Shown here: piece after piece, positions 20,976 to 29,571 of the stretch
Numbering within the stretch: position 1 is the first letter of the stretch
How the letters are laid out: the number at the start of each line of letters is the position of its first letter
Source of the DNA: a virus
Direction: 5' to 3' (one strand)
DNA: 32,624 nucleotides
Virus record (IMG/VR): IMGVR_UViG_3300010970_000048
Span: 1-32,624 of that record
Made by a program: the position numbers and the translations under genes
The notes under the pieces: generated by a model
Database searches by the model: none
Told to the model about the DNA's origin: nothing
The model's input: only the letters and a program-made list of their open reading frames with translations

Positions 20976-21923
20976 TTATACAGTGAACTTTACGATTTCC
21001 TCAGGGAAAGCGAATTGAACACCCATTTTGAATTTAGCTACAAATCTAATTTGATCAGCCTCCTCAGCATATTTGATGCTGAATTTAGTTTCCTCATCTA
21101 AAAGATCAGTACCTAAGAACATGTTTGAAAGTCTCATTGCATAGATCTTGTTTGTGCTATTCAAGCCTGCAACTGCAACAACTTTGATTGATGTACCAGG
21201 TAGAACAAACTCGCTGTCAGCCTTACCATCAAAACTGTAGTTGAACATGTTTGCATTCTTTAATGCAATTGTGTAAGTGCGGAAAACATCCTGACCACAG
21301 AAAATTGTCATGTCATCTTTAGCAACAACCTGTGCAGGGATTGCTTTGTAAACTGCATCAAATACAGCCACAACATTTGCAGCAGTGATTGCAGTTGCCT
21401 GTGTAGCAATGTATGCAGTTGTGTTTGCATCTACTACAGTGTTTGCAGCTGCTATCAATTTGATAAAGCCATCAAATTTGTTTAGGTTACCGTTGGCTGA
21501 TGCCGTATCGGCCTGCCAAATGCCAGTTTCTAATTGTGCAGCAATCTTTTCAGCTTTTCTGTTAGAATAAGCATCAGCGAAAGCCAATGAATCATACTGA
21601 CTGCCAGCTGGTAAAGCCTTTTGTAAGTAAGTTCTTTCTAAGTCAATAGGACATAAAGCCTCATTAACTTTGATTTTACCAACAGTCAATTGACGTTGTG
21701 TAAATGAAGTTGTACCACTTGCAGTGAATCCGCAAGATGATCCGTCTAAGAAAAATGCATCAGTGTCCATCACTGCGATTTTCTCGCTTGACTTAACTTC
21801 TACTAAAACATTTCCTTTTGATTTGATAAGGTCAGCAGTTTTGCTACCTAATACAGATGAAACTACTAAAAGATTCTCATTCTCTTTGGTGTAGTTTGCT
21901 AGGGTTGAAACATCAAATGCCAT
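20976..21923 (-). CDS. Major capsid protein
   Basis: This 315-aa protein has 'MAFDVSTLANYTKENENLLV', a central 'GFIKLIAAANTVVDANTTAY', 'VAVFDAVYKAIPAQVVAKDD', 'MTIFCGQDVFRTYTIAL' and a C-terminal 'DEETKFSIKYAEEADQIRFV' plus 'KFKMGVQFAFPEEIV', a layout I know from HK97-fold capsid proteins of Bacteroidota phages. It follows the protease and scaffold genes directly, the usual place. Codon use is less CpG-poor than in the early region. No obvious large N-terminal delta domain is present; the separate scaffold gene may replace it. Confidence 0.8.
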   Translation of the reverse strand: MAFDVSTLANYTKENENLLVVSSVLGSKTADLIKSKGNVLVEVKSSEKIAVMDTDAFFLDGSSCGFTASGTTSFTQRQLTVGKIKVNEALCPIDLERTYLQKALPAGSQYDSLAFADAYSNRKAEKIAAQLETGIWQADTASANGNLNKFDGFIKLIAAANTVVDANTTAYIATQATAITAANVVAVFDAVYKAIPAQVVAKDDMTIFCGQDVFRTYTIALKNANMFNYSFDGKADSEFVLPGTSIKVVAVAGLNSTNKIYAMRLSNMFLGTDLLDEETKFSIKYAEEADQIRFVAKFKMGVQFAFPEEIVKFTV

Positions 21924-21954
21924 GATATTTGTTTTTTATTTGTTTTAAAATTTG

Positions 21955-22578
21955 TTACTTGTTAATGTTCTTTGCTATCTCTAAGAATCTGTTGATTTTT
22001 TCAGCCTTAGATTCAGCATGTTGATTGAAAGAATTTTTTGATGATTGTGTTGGTGCAGCTGATGGTGTGTTGATTAAACCAACAATCACATCAGATAAGT
22101 CACTCACAGCCTTTGAAAACTTTGCATCTGTTTCAGCCATCTTAGTTTCAAATCCAGCATGTGATGCTTTCAATGTTGCTAGTTCAGCCTCTAGTGCAGC
22201 AATTTTCAATTCAGCCTCAGTTGGCTCTGCTGGTGCAGGCTCAACAACTGGCTCAGATGCTACAGTCACAGCAGTGATGATACCTAACTCATCAACAGTG
22301 ATCTTTGTGCCATCTACTAATTCATGATCTCCAGCAGGTGCAGGCATTTCTGTCTCAACTTCACTCTCAATGGTAACTTTGCCACCTACTTCAAGTTTGT
22401 CAATCATAACCTTTCCACCAGCTTTCAAATCATACTCTTTTGATCCCTCTGTAGGCTCAACCGCTGGGGCTGGCTCTGCCATAGGATCAGCAGCAGGTGC
22501 AGGAACAGGATCAGCGAAATTCGCCCCTGACTGTTCAAACATTGCTTTGATTTTTAATACAGCTTCTAATGGTGTCAT
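21955..22578 (-). CDS. Capsid scaffolding-like protein (207 aa)
   Basis: An acidic protein with Pro/Ala-rich linkers ('PVPAPAADPMAEPAPAVEPT'), a repeated beta module ('YDLKAGGKVMIDKLEVGGKV' and 'HELVDGTKITVDELGIITAV'), and a C-terminal coiled coil ('ELKIAALEAELATLKASHAG') ending 'INRFLEIAKNINK'. Low-complexity acidic sequence plus a terminal coiled coil between the protease and capsid genes is typical of scaffolds. The beta module with Val/Gly repeats is not usual in scaffolds and may interact with capsid subunits. Confidence 0.65.
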   Translation of the reverse strand: MTPLEAVLKIKAMFEQSGANFADPVPAPAADPMAEPAPAVEPTEGSKEYDLKAGGKVMIDKLEVGGKVTIESEVETEMPAPAGDHELVDGTKITVDELGIITAVTVASEPVVEPAPAEPTEAELKIAALEAELATLKASHAGFETKMAETDAKFSKAVSDLSDVIVGLINTPSAAPTQSSKNSFNQHAESKAEKINRFLEIAKNINK

Positions 22579-22626
22579 AAATACTTTTTACCTAAATAGC
22601 ATCCTTTGTGACTGGTTACCACATAG

Positions 22627-22656
22627 AAAAAGGGATGACTGTAAAGCCACCCCTTT
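22627..22656 (-). terminator. Hairpin between protease and scaffold genes
   Basis: AAAGGGATG (22629-22637) pairs with CACCCCTTT (22648-22656), one wobble pair in nine, followed on the minus strand by a five-T run (22627-22631) that partly overlaps the stem. It lies in the 103-base gap after the protease gene, which otherwise holds nothing I can support, and may lower expression downstream or mark a processed 3' end. Confidence 0.55.
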
Positions 22657-22681
22657 CATGCCACTTTTTAGTGTTTTTTAA

Positions 22682-23308
22682 TTATTTCACCTGGCTCAGA
22701 ATGTCCTGGATCTGTGACCACATATTCTCAGCCACCTGGTTGATGTCCTGCTTTTCTGTGGGTTTCATTTGGAAAAGTCCCTCAACTGAGAATCCTTTGA
22801 CTTTACCCTCTTTGACCATTTGCCACACATCAGGATTGTTCACTTTGAATGATCCAAACCAGCTGCCCTCAGGTACATCCTCAAATCCTTTCATGGCTTT
22901 CACCCCTCTTTTCTCATCTGTGATCCATGATTCAAACATGGTCAGGCCATCTAGCCTTTGACCACTGTCATGCATCAGATTCACATTTGACTGATACCCT
23001 TTAGTAAAAAACTTTTGTGCAATCTTTTTGATGGTGTCTTTCCCAAATACCACATAGTATTCACCATTCTCATCATTTCTATAGATAGGTTTGTCGGCCA
23101 GCATCAATGCCCCAGTGATGATCTGTTCATCCTCCTGGATAGCGAATGCCATTTTTTGCTCGTGTTCGTTGAAAGCCAGGAAATTCTTTTCAATGGCTGG
23201 TTTGTCTACTAGTGCCACATAGTCCACCTCCAGGTCACTGTTTTCATCTGAAACAATGTCCATTTTGTAAACTGGTAGCATACCCTCTGTCATAAATCTT
23301 TTGTCCAT
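22682..23308 (-). CDS. XkdF-like prohead protease
   Basis: A 208-aa protein of the XkdF type. It has 'DYVALVDKPAIEKNFLAF' (about residues 29-46), 'EQIITGALMLADKPIYR', then 'SNVNLMHDSGQRLDGLTMFE' with candidate His113, and 'GSWFGSFKVNNPDVWQMVKE' followed by 'GKVKGFSVEGLF' with candidate Ser174. These fit a herpes/phage-type serine protease that matures the prohead. Its place before scaffold and capsid agrees. ATG at 23308 is preceded by the leader CTATTTATAGAC shared with other late genes. Confidence 0.75.
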   Translation of the reverse strand: MDKRFMTEGMLPVYKMDIVSDENSDLEVDYVALVDKPAIEKNFLAFNEHEQKMAFAIQEDEQIITGALMLADKPIYRNDENGEYYVVFGKDTIKKIAQKFFTKGYQSNVNLMHDSGQRLDGLTMFESWITDEKRGVKAMKGFEDVPEGSWFGSFKVNNPDVWQMVKEGKVKGFSVEGLFQMKPTEKQDINQVAENMWSQIQDILSQVK

Positions 23309-23324
23309 GTCTATAAATAGTTTT

Positions 23325-25400
23325 TTATCCTAATCTTGCAGCCCTGTTTATTCGTGTGATTCTTTCCTGTTTATTGGTCACATCTGATTCTACCACATAG
23401 GCTCTGTTTGTTGCAGATCCCATCTGATTGATGGATTGCTGATCCAACTGTGTCACTGTGTTTTGAATTGGTGCTGTTGGTGCTACTGGTGCAGCTGCCC
23501 CACCACCTGACACTGGTGATGCCCCACCGCCACCACCTGGCTGTGCTGAATTGATCTGCTGTACAGCTTTTAAACCAGCTGCCACAGATGATGCAATACT
23601 CAGTCCTGCTGAAATGCTATTGATTGCCACAAATGGCTGACCTGCTGTCAATGGTGATGCTGCTACTGCTTTGGCATTTGCCACACCTGTATTTGATATG
23701 ATTCTGCCAATTGATGCTGCCTGTTCAACTACCACACCAGCAATGGCCAGTGCCTTATTTTTTCCAGCTATCTGTTGCAATACACCGCCAAACTGACCAG
23801 CTAGTTCCAGGTATCTGTTGTTTAAATCAATCTTTGCCTTTTGTGCAGCCTCCTCTGTAGCCACTTCCTGTCTTGTCACCTCTGCCCTGGCATCAGCATA
23901 TTTCTTTTTGATTTCTGTTTTCTGTGCCTCTGTCAGTTCAGTGTTTTCTAGTTCTAGCAATTCCTGATCATACAGGATCTGTCTCTTTTCTGCCAGCCTT
24001 TCCAGGTCTTGCTCAAAGTCCATTTCTATTGCTGCATTCTCTTTGTTGATAGTATCAATCTGATCCTGCAATCCTATTTGTCTGACCTTTCTGTCATCTT
24101 CCTGTTTTTTGAGCAATGCATCTTTATCCTCTTTATCTGTTTTTTCTTTTTCTGCCTTTGCTTTATCAGCTGCATCTTTATTGACAGCTGCAACCTCTGC
24201 ATTTGCTTTATTGGTCAATGCAACAATCAATGCTGTCTTTGTCTCTGCTTTGATCTTTTCATTGTCATTGACATCTTTGATCTCTTTGTCCAGCTGATTC
24301 TGAATGGCTTTCTTTTTAGCCTCATATTCATTCTCAATGCCTGCAACAGCTATCTCACCATTCAACTGGTTGATCCTTTCAGCTGCCTCTTTCTCAGCTG
24401 CTAATCTTTCAGCACTTTGTTGCTTTCTTTTCTCAGCTGCTGCCTTTCCCTGTTCTGCACCTTTTTGTGCTGCCTGTTTTGCATCATCATCCAGTCTTTT
24501 CTTTTCCTGGGCATCTAGTACCTGTTGGCCAACTTTGAGATCCCTGAATTTTTTTAATTCCTCATCTGACAATGTCTTTTTTTCTTTCAGCTTTTCTCTT
24601 AAGAATGTCAATTCATTTTCACCCTGTTGTTTGCTCAACTGGTAGATCTCTTTCTCTTTGCCACCCTGTGCAGTCAGTATCTTGATCCTGGCCTCAATGC
24701 CTTCATTGCCTTTCTTTGTTTGTTTCTCTAGTGATGCCAATGCTCTCTCAGCCTGTGATGTCACACCTACAAAGTCAGTCACACTCTGAATCAATCCACC
24801 AACAAATGATGAAAGTTTGCCCAGCCCTGGAAATAAATTCAGGACAGCTGCCTTAACCTTATCAAAGTTTGCTATCAGTAAACCTACACCAATGGCCAAT
24901 GCACCAATCCCTGTTGAAATAATTGCAGATCTTAATGATCCGAATGCACTGGTCACACCGCTTTTGATCACACTGCCTAGATTGACAAACGCATCTTTTG
25001 CTGCCATCACACTGTTCAATCCCTCTGACAATGCCAGGGCAGATTGCACCTTCAATAGTGTCTTTTGTACATTCTCACTCTCAGATCCTACCAGCCCCAA
25101 TGCACCCTGCACTGCTGCAAAGCCACCAGCTACACCCTGCACTGCCCCTGCCAATGCTTTGAACTTTGCATCAGGATTAAATGCTGCCACTAAATCTTTT
25201 GCATCACCCACAGCATCTTTAAGCTGTGCCACTCTTTTGGCTGCATCAGCTGCCTCCTTAGATGTAGCACCAAATTGCTCTGAGAATTTAAGTACATCAA
25301 ATTGTGCCTGTTTAAGTTCCTTTCGGATCTCACCCATTGATGACAAGACTTTTTCCTGGCCACCTACCTGTATTTTTATACCAACTATCTCTGTACTCAT
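23325..25400 (-). CDS. Tail tape measure protein
   Basis: This 691-aa protein starts with a short beta/helix head ('GIKIQVGGQEKVLSSMGEIR') and has hydrophobic glycine-rich segments (about 78-115 and 160-215, 'IISTGIGALAIGVGLLIANF'). Then comes a very long charged coiled coil (about 225-530, Lys/Glu/Ala/Asp-rich) and a hydrophobic Ala/Gly/Ser-rich end with 'GGGGGASPVSGGGAAAPVAP'. This is the standard tape measure layout; its length predicts a tail of roughly 100 nm by the usual 0.15 nm per residue rule. It shares one base with the stop of the tail-tip gene before it. Confidence 0.85.
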   Translation of the reverse strand: MSTEIVGIKIQVGGQEKVLSSMGEIRKELKQAQFDVLKFSEQFGATSKEAADAAKRVAQLKDAVGDAKDLVAAFNPDAKFKALAGAVQGVAGGFAAVQGALGLVGSESENVQKTLLKVQSALALSEGLNSVMAAKDAFVNLGSVIKSGVTSAFGSLRSAIISTGIGALAIGVGLLIANFDKVKAAVLNLFPGLGKLSSFVGGLIQSVTDFVGVTSQAERALASLEKQTKKGNEGIEARIKILTAQGGKEKEIYQLSKQQGENELTFLREKLKEKKTLSDEELKKFRDLKVGQQVLDAQEKKRLDDDAKQAAQKGAEQGKAAAEKRKQQSAERLAAEKEAAERINQLNGEIAVAGIENEYEAKKKAIQNQLDKEIKDVNDNEKIKAETKTALIVALTNKANAEVAAVNKDAADKAKAEKEKTDKEDKDALLKKQEDDRKVRQIGLQDQIDTINKENAAIEMDFEQDLERLAEKRQILYDQELLELENTELTEAQKTEIKKKYADARAEVTRQEVATEEAAQKAKIDLNNRYLELAGQFGGVLQQIAGKNKALAIAGVVVEQAASIGRIISNTGVANAKAVAASPLTAGQPFVAINSISAGLSIASSVAAGLKAVQQINSAQPGGGGGASPVSGGGAAAPVAPTAPIQNTVTQLDQQSINQMGSATNRAYVVESDVTNKQERITRINRAARLG

Positions 25401-27598
25401 TATTCGTATGTTGTTTCAATCACTTTTAAAAATTCTGCTTTCGTGATTCCAATGTCTTTAGGATTGTAGTCTTGTATGCTGTTCAGCCTCCACAATGCAC
25501 CGTCTATGTAGATCAGTTTTGCAAAGTCCAGGCTGTAGATGTCTCTCAATTTCAGGTAGACAAATGCAGACAATAGTTTGCTGTTTTTATCTGTGATCTC
25601 TGCTATGTACTCACTCCAATATGCATTGAACAGGTTTGCTGTTGGGTATGGTGTAACCAATTCAAAATACAGTTCACCAGGTGTACTGAAATTCAAATCA
25701 GCCTGTGGTGCATCAGGATCATCTAGATGGCCAGCATATCCATAAGTAGTTAAATTCGCTAGTGTTGTACCACCATTTTTAACTGCATAGCTGGTCACAC
25801 CTGTCACCTTCTTAGCCTGTAGGATTCTGATCACATGCTCTGTCACATCTTCTACATTGTTATTCAGTTTGAAAATGGTGCTGAAAACTTTATCCTCTCC
25901 ATTGTAGCCCACCAGTGGTGTAGGTGCAAAGATGACCTCCGCTGTTTGCTTTTCTTTAGCAAAGTCATAGCCACTATCCTCAATCCTAGTGCCATAGGCC
26001 TGGCTGTATTTCTTTTGATACTGTTCATTGTAGTAGTCAGCATCATTTTTGTATTTAAACTCAAAGTACCTGCCATTCAGTTCACTCATAGGTTTGATCC
26101 TGATAGGCTTTGATCTGTCCACCTTATATGTCCAATCAATGTATTTGATAGCCCCATCCTCTAGCAATAGATTGTCCAGGTCATTAACCTTTAGCAAACT
26201 ATTAAAGTCATCTACAGCTAGTAGTGACTGGCCATCAAAATCATAGAACTCAATGTATGGTTTGATGATCAAATGCTTTGATCTGATCGGATCTTCTACC
26301 ACATACATGTTGAACATCTTGATGATGGATGCAAAAAAGTCCTTTTGAAATATCCCTTTAGGGATGTTGTCATTGATGCTGATGGTATCACCATACTCAA
26401 TAGGCACTGTGACACTGGTTGAATTGTCAATCTTTAGGCTAGTGCCACCATATGATTCAACATTGCCAAATAAAAATTGCAGGCTGGGATCAAATGACAT
26501 TGTGTAATTGACCTCAATCCTTAACACATCACCTGGGTTGATCACTGCATTCAATTCATCATACCATAGGTATGGGATTGCCAGTGATGGTGCTGCACCT
26601 ACAGTATTGTTGAATGACTTTGTAGCCAGGACAGTTGATCCTTTGTACAGGTCAAATCTTAATGTTGTGTAAGCTGTGCCAAATCCTGAGAATCCTATAT
26701 TCAATGCACCATACAAATTCAGTTTTATGCTAGTGTTGGCCACCGCTGTACCTGTGTAGGTGAATGCTGAATTGTTTGTCTGTGTGAATTGTGCAAGTGA
26801 TATGCTGTCAAAACTTAAAGTCTCAGTGCTAGTGTTCTGCAAATTCATGATGATGTATGCAGCATTCCTGTCAGCTGACACTAGCTTTGTAGTGTTTTTG
26901 ATTAGGAATTTTCCATTCTGTGGGATGATCAACCTTCTAAACACAGCTGAATTGAAAAAACTAGCCTCATAGGTGTAGCCTGATCCATTGATAATCTTAT
27001 CCATGTACTCTTTCAAATACAGTGCAGGCCTGAAAGCCTGTACAGTCCAGTCATGTTTGTTGGCTCTGCTTATTGATACCTGGCCATAGTCAATCAATGG
27101 ATAGTAGTAACCTGATCCCTGAACTGTATTCCATGATCCTGTGATGTTGGTCATATTCCACACATGGTCATATGCTGAAAAGTCCAAATCCTCTAGCTTG
27201 TCATTTCCTAGTGCAGCCACAAAGCCACCTAGTTCACCGAACACAACACACTCATATTCTATTGTCCCATTGTCCAGGATGATCTCTAGCATCCTCAAAA
27301 TGCCTTTGAACACCTGCACTTTGTCTACAAACACAATACAGTTTGCAGCTTTAGATGCATTGAAATTGTAGCCCACATTTGCCAGGGCAGGATCAAATTC
27401 ATTTGCTGATCCAAACTCAAAGATGTGACCAAACACCTTATTGTTTACGGCATTCCCAGGCAGGACAATAGTCTTTGAAAAATTTGTATTCCTGGATGAA
27501 AAATCCTTAATGTCATCAATGTTATATGTGAACTCAGTTGATAGGTCTTTAGTAAGATCCAGTTTTTGATTCTCAACATATATCTCAGTATTTATCAT
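25400..27598 (-). CDS. Tail tip / distal tail protein (732 aa)
   Basis: It begins 'MINTEIYVENQKLDLTKDLS' and has 'FTYNIDDIKDFSSRNTNFSK', a pattern known from large Bacteroidota phage tail proteins. Later parts include 'FQKDFFASIIKMFNMYVVED' and 'DFDGQSLLAVDDFNSLLKVN'. Alternating beta-rich regions and a C-terminal block on 'LRDIYSLDFAKLIYIDGALW' suit a hub-type baseplate protein. It is not a recognised hydrolase. It overlaps the next upstream gene by four bases. The call is by size, place (before tape measure) and remembered family. Confidence 0.6.
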   Translation of the reverse strand: MINTEIYVENQKLDLTKDLSTEFTYNIDDIKDFSSRNTNFSKTIVLPGNAVNNKVFGHIFEFGSANEFDPALANVGYNFNASKAANCIVFVDKVQVFKGILRMLEIILDNGTIEYECVVFGELGGFVAALGNDKLEDLDFSAYDHVWNMTNITGSWNTVQGSGYYYPLIDYGQVSISRANKHDWTVQAFRPALYLKEYMDKIINGSGYTYEASFFNSAVFRRLIIPQNGKFLIKNTTKLVSADRNAAYIIMNLQNTSTETLSFDSISLAQFTQTNNSAFTYTGTAVANTSIKLNLYGALNIGFSGFGTAYTTLRFDLYKGSTVLATKSFNNTVGAAPSLAIPYLWYDELNAVINPGDVLRIEVNYTMSFDPSLQFLFGNVESYGGTSLKIDNSTSVTVPIEYGDTISINDNIPKGIFQKDFFASIIKMFNMYVVEDPIRSKHLIIKPYIEFYDFDGQSLLAVDDFNSLLKVNDLDNLLLEDGAIKYIDWTYKVDRSKPIRIKPMSELNGRYFEFKYKNDADYYNEQYQKKYSQAYGTRIEDSGYDFAKEKQTAEVIFAPTPLVGYNGEDKVFSTIFKLNNNVEDVTEHVIRILQAKKVTGVTSYAVKNGGTTLANLTTYGYAGHLDDPDAPQADLNFSTPGELYFELVTPYPTANLFNAYWSEYIAEITDKNSKLLSAFVYLKLRDIYSLDFAKLIYIDGALWRLNSIQDYNPKDIGITKAEFLKVIETTYE

Positions 27599-28809
27599 CT
27601 GTATTGACTATTTATTTTTTGGGCAAACTCAACACTCAAATCAAAGTTGAACATCTTGTCTGCTATTCGTTTTTTCTCTGCCCAGTTGGTTGTTTTGATA
27701 CTCACTGGATAGTAGTAGCCACCATCCTCATAGTACACCTCAGGGCTGGTGATCAGATCCTTTAGCCATAAATAGTCAGTTTCGTTTATGTAGTCACTTG
27801 TCAGTTTAAATTGCACAGTCTCATTCACAGCAAATGTGTTGTTGCCTGCATTGATTCTTTTGTTCACAGCAAATGTGTTGTTGCCTGCATTGATTCTTTT
27901 GAATGAATCATACCTGGTCATTGATCCTGCATTGTAGCCCCATCCTAATTGCTCATAGGCTTTTTTCTCAACAGTTCCCTCCCTTCTATTTACCATCCTG
28001 AATGCAAATGTGTCATATCCTCCCAGCTTATTTAAGAAATGCATTGACACTGGTGTCCATCTCGGATTGCATGCCAGTTTCACTCTGAACTCAGATGACT
28101 GATTGCCTCCATAGTTTACTTTGACACCATACTGGTATGTGGCAGCTGTGATAAATGATGCACTCAGATATGCATTGATGGCAGCAGGTGACAGATCAAA
28201 CAGCACAAATGCACTGCATGCCACACTATTTCCTGTTGATGATGATCCATCATTTGCACCACTCTCAGTGTATTTCTGTACTGTCAATGTCAGGTTGGTA
28301 GTGGTTGCAGCTGTGTTCATGAATCCTGCATACAGCCTCTCAGTCATGGTCACCTCACCTTTGGTCAGATCCCTGGTTGTTAGAAATGTATTGATCTTTG
28401 GCTGGTAGAATGATGTAGTCCAGTCCCTGAATATTGGATTGACAAAGTTGAATGCTCTGTAATTGCCTGATGTCAGGTTGGTGTATGTAGTGCCACCATA
28501 ATCCTCGCCAAAACGGATCTCATAGTTGATGTACAAATCATTGCCTGTGTAAGCAAATGCAGTAGTTGTGCTATTCGGTTTGAAATAGCCAGCCAGGTAA
28601 CTTCTTACCACACTGCCAGCATTAAAGATTCCTTTAGTAGTTGCTGGATCAGGGAATAGTTTGATCCTGGTCACCAGTGTGCTATTGATGTAAACATCAA
28701 AGACATATTTGAAACCTGCCTGCCCATAGTTATTTGATCCCACCACAAAGTACAGATCATCATGTGCTGATGGATATGCCTCAGGTGTGCTATTGATTGT
28801 TATTGCCAT
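27595..28809 (-). CDS. Tail tip-associated protein (404 aa) with internal tandem duplication
   Basis: A beta-rich protein starting 'MAITINSTPEAYPSAHDDLY', with 'PIFRDWTTSFYQPKINTFLT' and a C-terminal part 'VSIKTTNWAEKKRIADKMFN'. I recall similar proteins next to the tail-tip gene in Bacteroidota phages. Residues about 303-328 are two identical copies of a 13-residue unit (KRINAGNNTFAVN) from an exact 39-base tandem repeat, so the family length is probably nearer 391. The frame is kept. The function is inferred from position only. Confidence 0.55.
   Translation of the reverse strand: MAITINSTPEAYPSAHDDLYFVVGSNNYGQAGFKYVFDVYINSTLVTRIKLFPDPATTKGIFNAGSVVRSYLAGYFKPNSTTTAFAYTGNDLYINYEIRFGEDYGGTTYTNLTSGNYRAFNFVNPIFRDWTTSFYQPKINTFLTTRDLTKGEVTMTERLYAGFMNTAATTTNLTLTVQKYTESGANDGSSSTGNSVACSAFVLFDLSPAAINAYLSASFITAATYQYGVKVNYGGNQSSEFRVKLACNPRWTPVSMHFLNKLGGYDTFAFRMVNRREGTVEKKAYEQLGWGYNAGSMTRYDSFKRINAGNNTFAVNKRINAGNNTFAVNETVQFKLTSDYINETDYLWLKDLITSPEVYYEDGGYYYPVSIKTTNWAEKKRIADKMFNFDLSVEFAQKINSQYR
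27824..27901. repeat. Perfect 39-base tandem duplication
   Basis: The 39 bases at 27824-27862 are repeated without change at 27863-27901. Both copies are in frame in the 404-aa tail protein. Perfect identity points to a recent event or to selection for both copies; an assembly error is also possible. Confidence 0.95.
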
Positions 28810-28812
28810 TTT

Positions 28813-29022
28813 TTATCTATTGTTAGTTTCGTTAATCTGTTTGTTTATTTGTCTTAAATAGACTTTTATGTCTTGTCCTACAGTCCTAGCCACAGCATCA
28901 ACAAAGCCCTTTCCAAAACTGAACTCAACTGATCTGTCAAAAAACGCTGTCTTTGGCAAACCCTTTTTCTTTATGCTCACCGCTGTTGCATAGGCCAGTG
29001 ACTTTAAACTGTCTGCCTTCTT
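28813..29022 (-). pseudogene. C-terminal 69 codons of the tail completion gene, after the in-frame stop
   Basis: This stretch would otherwise be a 213-base gap in a tightly packed operon. It is fully open in the frame of the gene before it and codes for a typical 'AYATAVSIKKKGLPKTAFF' ending. Without an ATG near its beginning (only GTG at codon 15), it is most likely the detached end of the same gene, made only by read-through, bypass or reversion, unless the stop is a sequencing error. Confidence 0.5.
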
Positions 29023-29571
29023 TTATTGTCGGGGAATTTCATAAAGCTTGAAATTTTTAATAAAGTGCTCTTCTGTCTTTGCCAGGCTTTTATTCTTTCT
29101 CTGTGTCTGTGATAGTTTCTTTTTTTGATCCTCTTTCCTGGCAGCATTGCCTCTCTTTCTGTACCACAGTAGTAGGCTTTTAACCATGTCCCTAGATACC
29201 CTCAGGCTTTTGAATCCGTATTCACTGGCTGGTGTGCCTGATGAATAACCTGTCACCCCTTTATTGACAAAGTCATAGTATTTGGCAGCTGCATCCTCAG
29301 ACTTATATCCTAGATCAATCTCATAGCCATTCTGATCCTCAATCAGATCCCCACTGGTGATGCCATCCTCTAGATTGCCACTGCTTATCTTTCCCAGTCT
29401 TTGCAGTTCACTCTGTACCTTTTCAATAAAGTTTGCAGCACTCAGAATGATGATCTGCTTTGTCCCTGGCAGTTCATTCAATGATGCATAGTCTGTAGAT
29501 GAATTGCCCAACTCATCCAAAAACTTACTATTTACAATCTCATCCTGTAGTTGCTTGCTAGACTTTGCCAT
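29023..29571 (-). CDS. Tail completion-like protein, coding continues past an in-frame TAA
   Basis: The frame gives 182 aa ('LPGTKQIIILSAANFIEKVQ', 'YYDFVNKGVTGYSSGTPASE', 'FKSLRVSRDMVKSLLLWYRK') like phage tail-completion proteins of the HK97 gp10 kind. It stops at TAA 29023-29025, but the same frame goes on for 69 sense codons ('DSLKSLAYATAVSIKKKGLP', 'TAFFDRSVEFSFGKGFVDAV', 'QDIKVYLRQINKQIN') to TAA 28813-28815, three bases before the next gene. The tail looks like the proper end of this protein and has no good start of its own. The region 'TEEHFIKNFKLYEIPRQ' before the stop looks out of place and may be an insertion. Confidence 0.6.
   Translation of the reverse strand: MAKSSKQLQDEIVNSKFLDELGNSSTDYASLNELPGTKQIIILSAANFIEKVQSELQRLGKISSGNLEDGITSGDLIEDQNGYEIDLGYKSEDAAAKYYDFVNKGVTGYSSGTPASEYGFKSLRVSRDMVKSLLLWYRKRGNAARKEDQKKKLSQTQRKNKSLAKTEEHFIKNFKLYEIPRQ

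Noticed and set aside
22588-22659. 23-codon frame between scaffold and protease genes
   Set aside because: It coincides with the terminator hairpin, has no membrane or family feature, and is not needed to fill the gap.
24009-25446. Long plus-strand frames opposite the tape measure gene
   Set aside because: They arise from biased codons of the Ala/Lys/Glu-rich coiled coil on the other strand.
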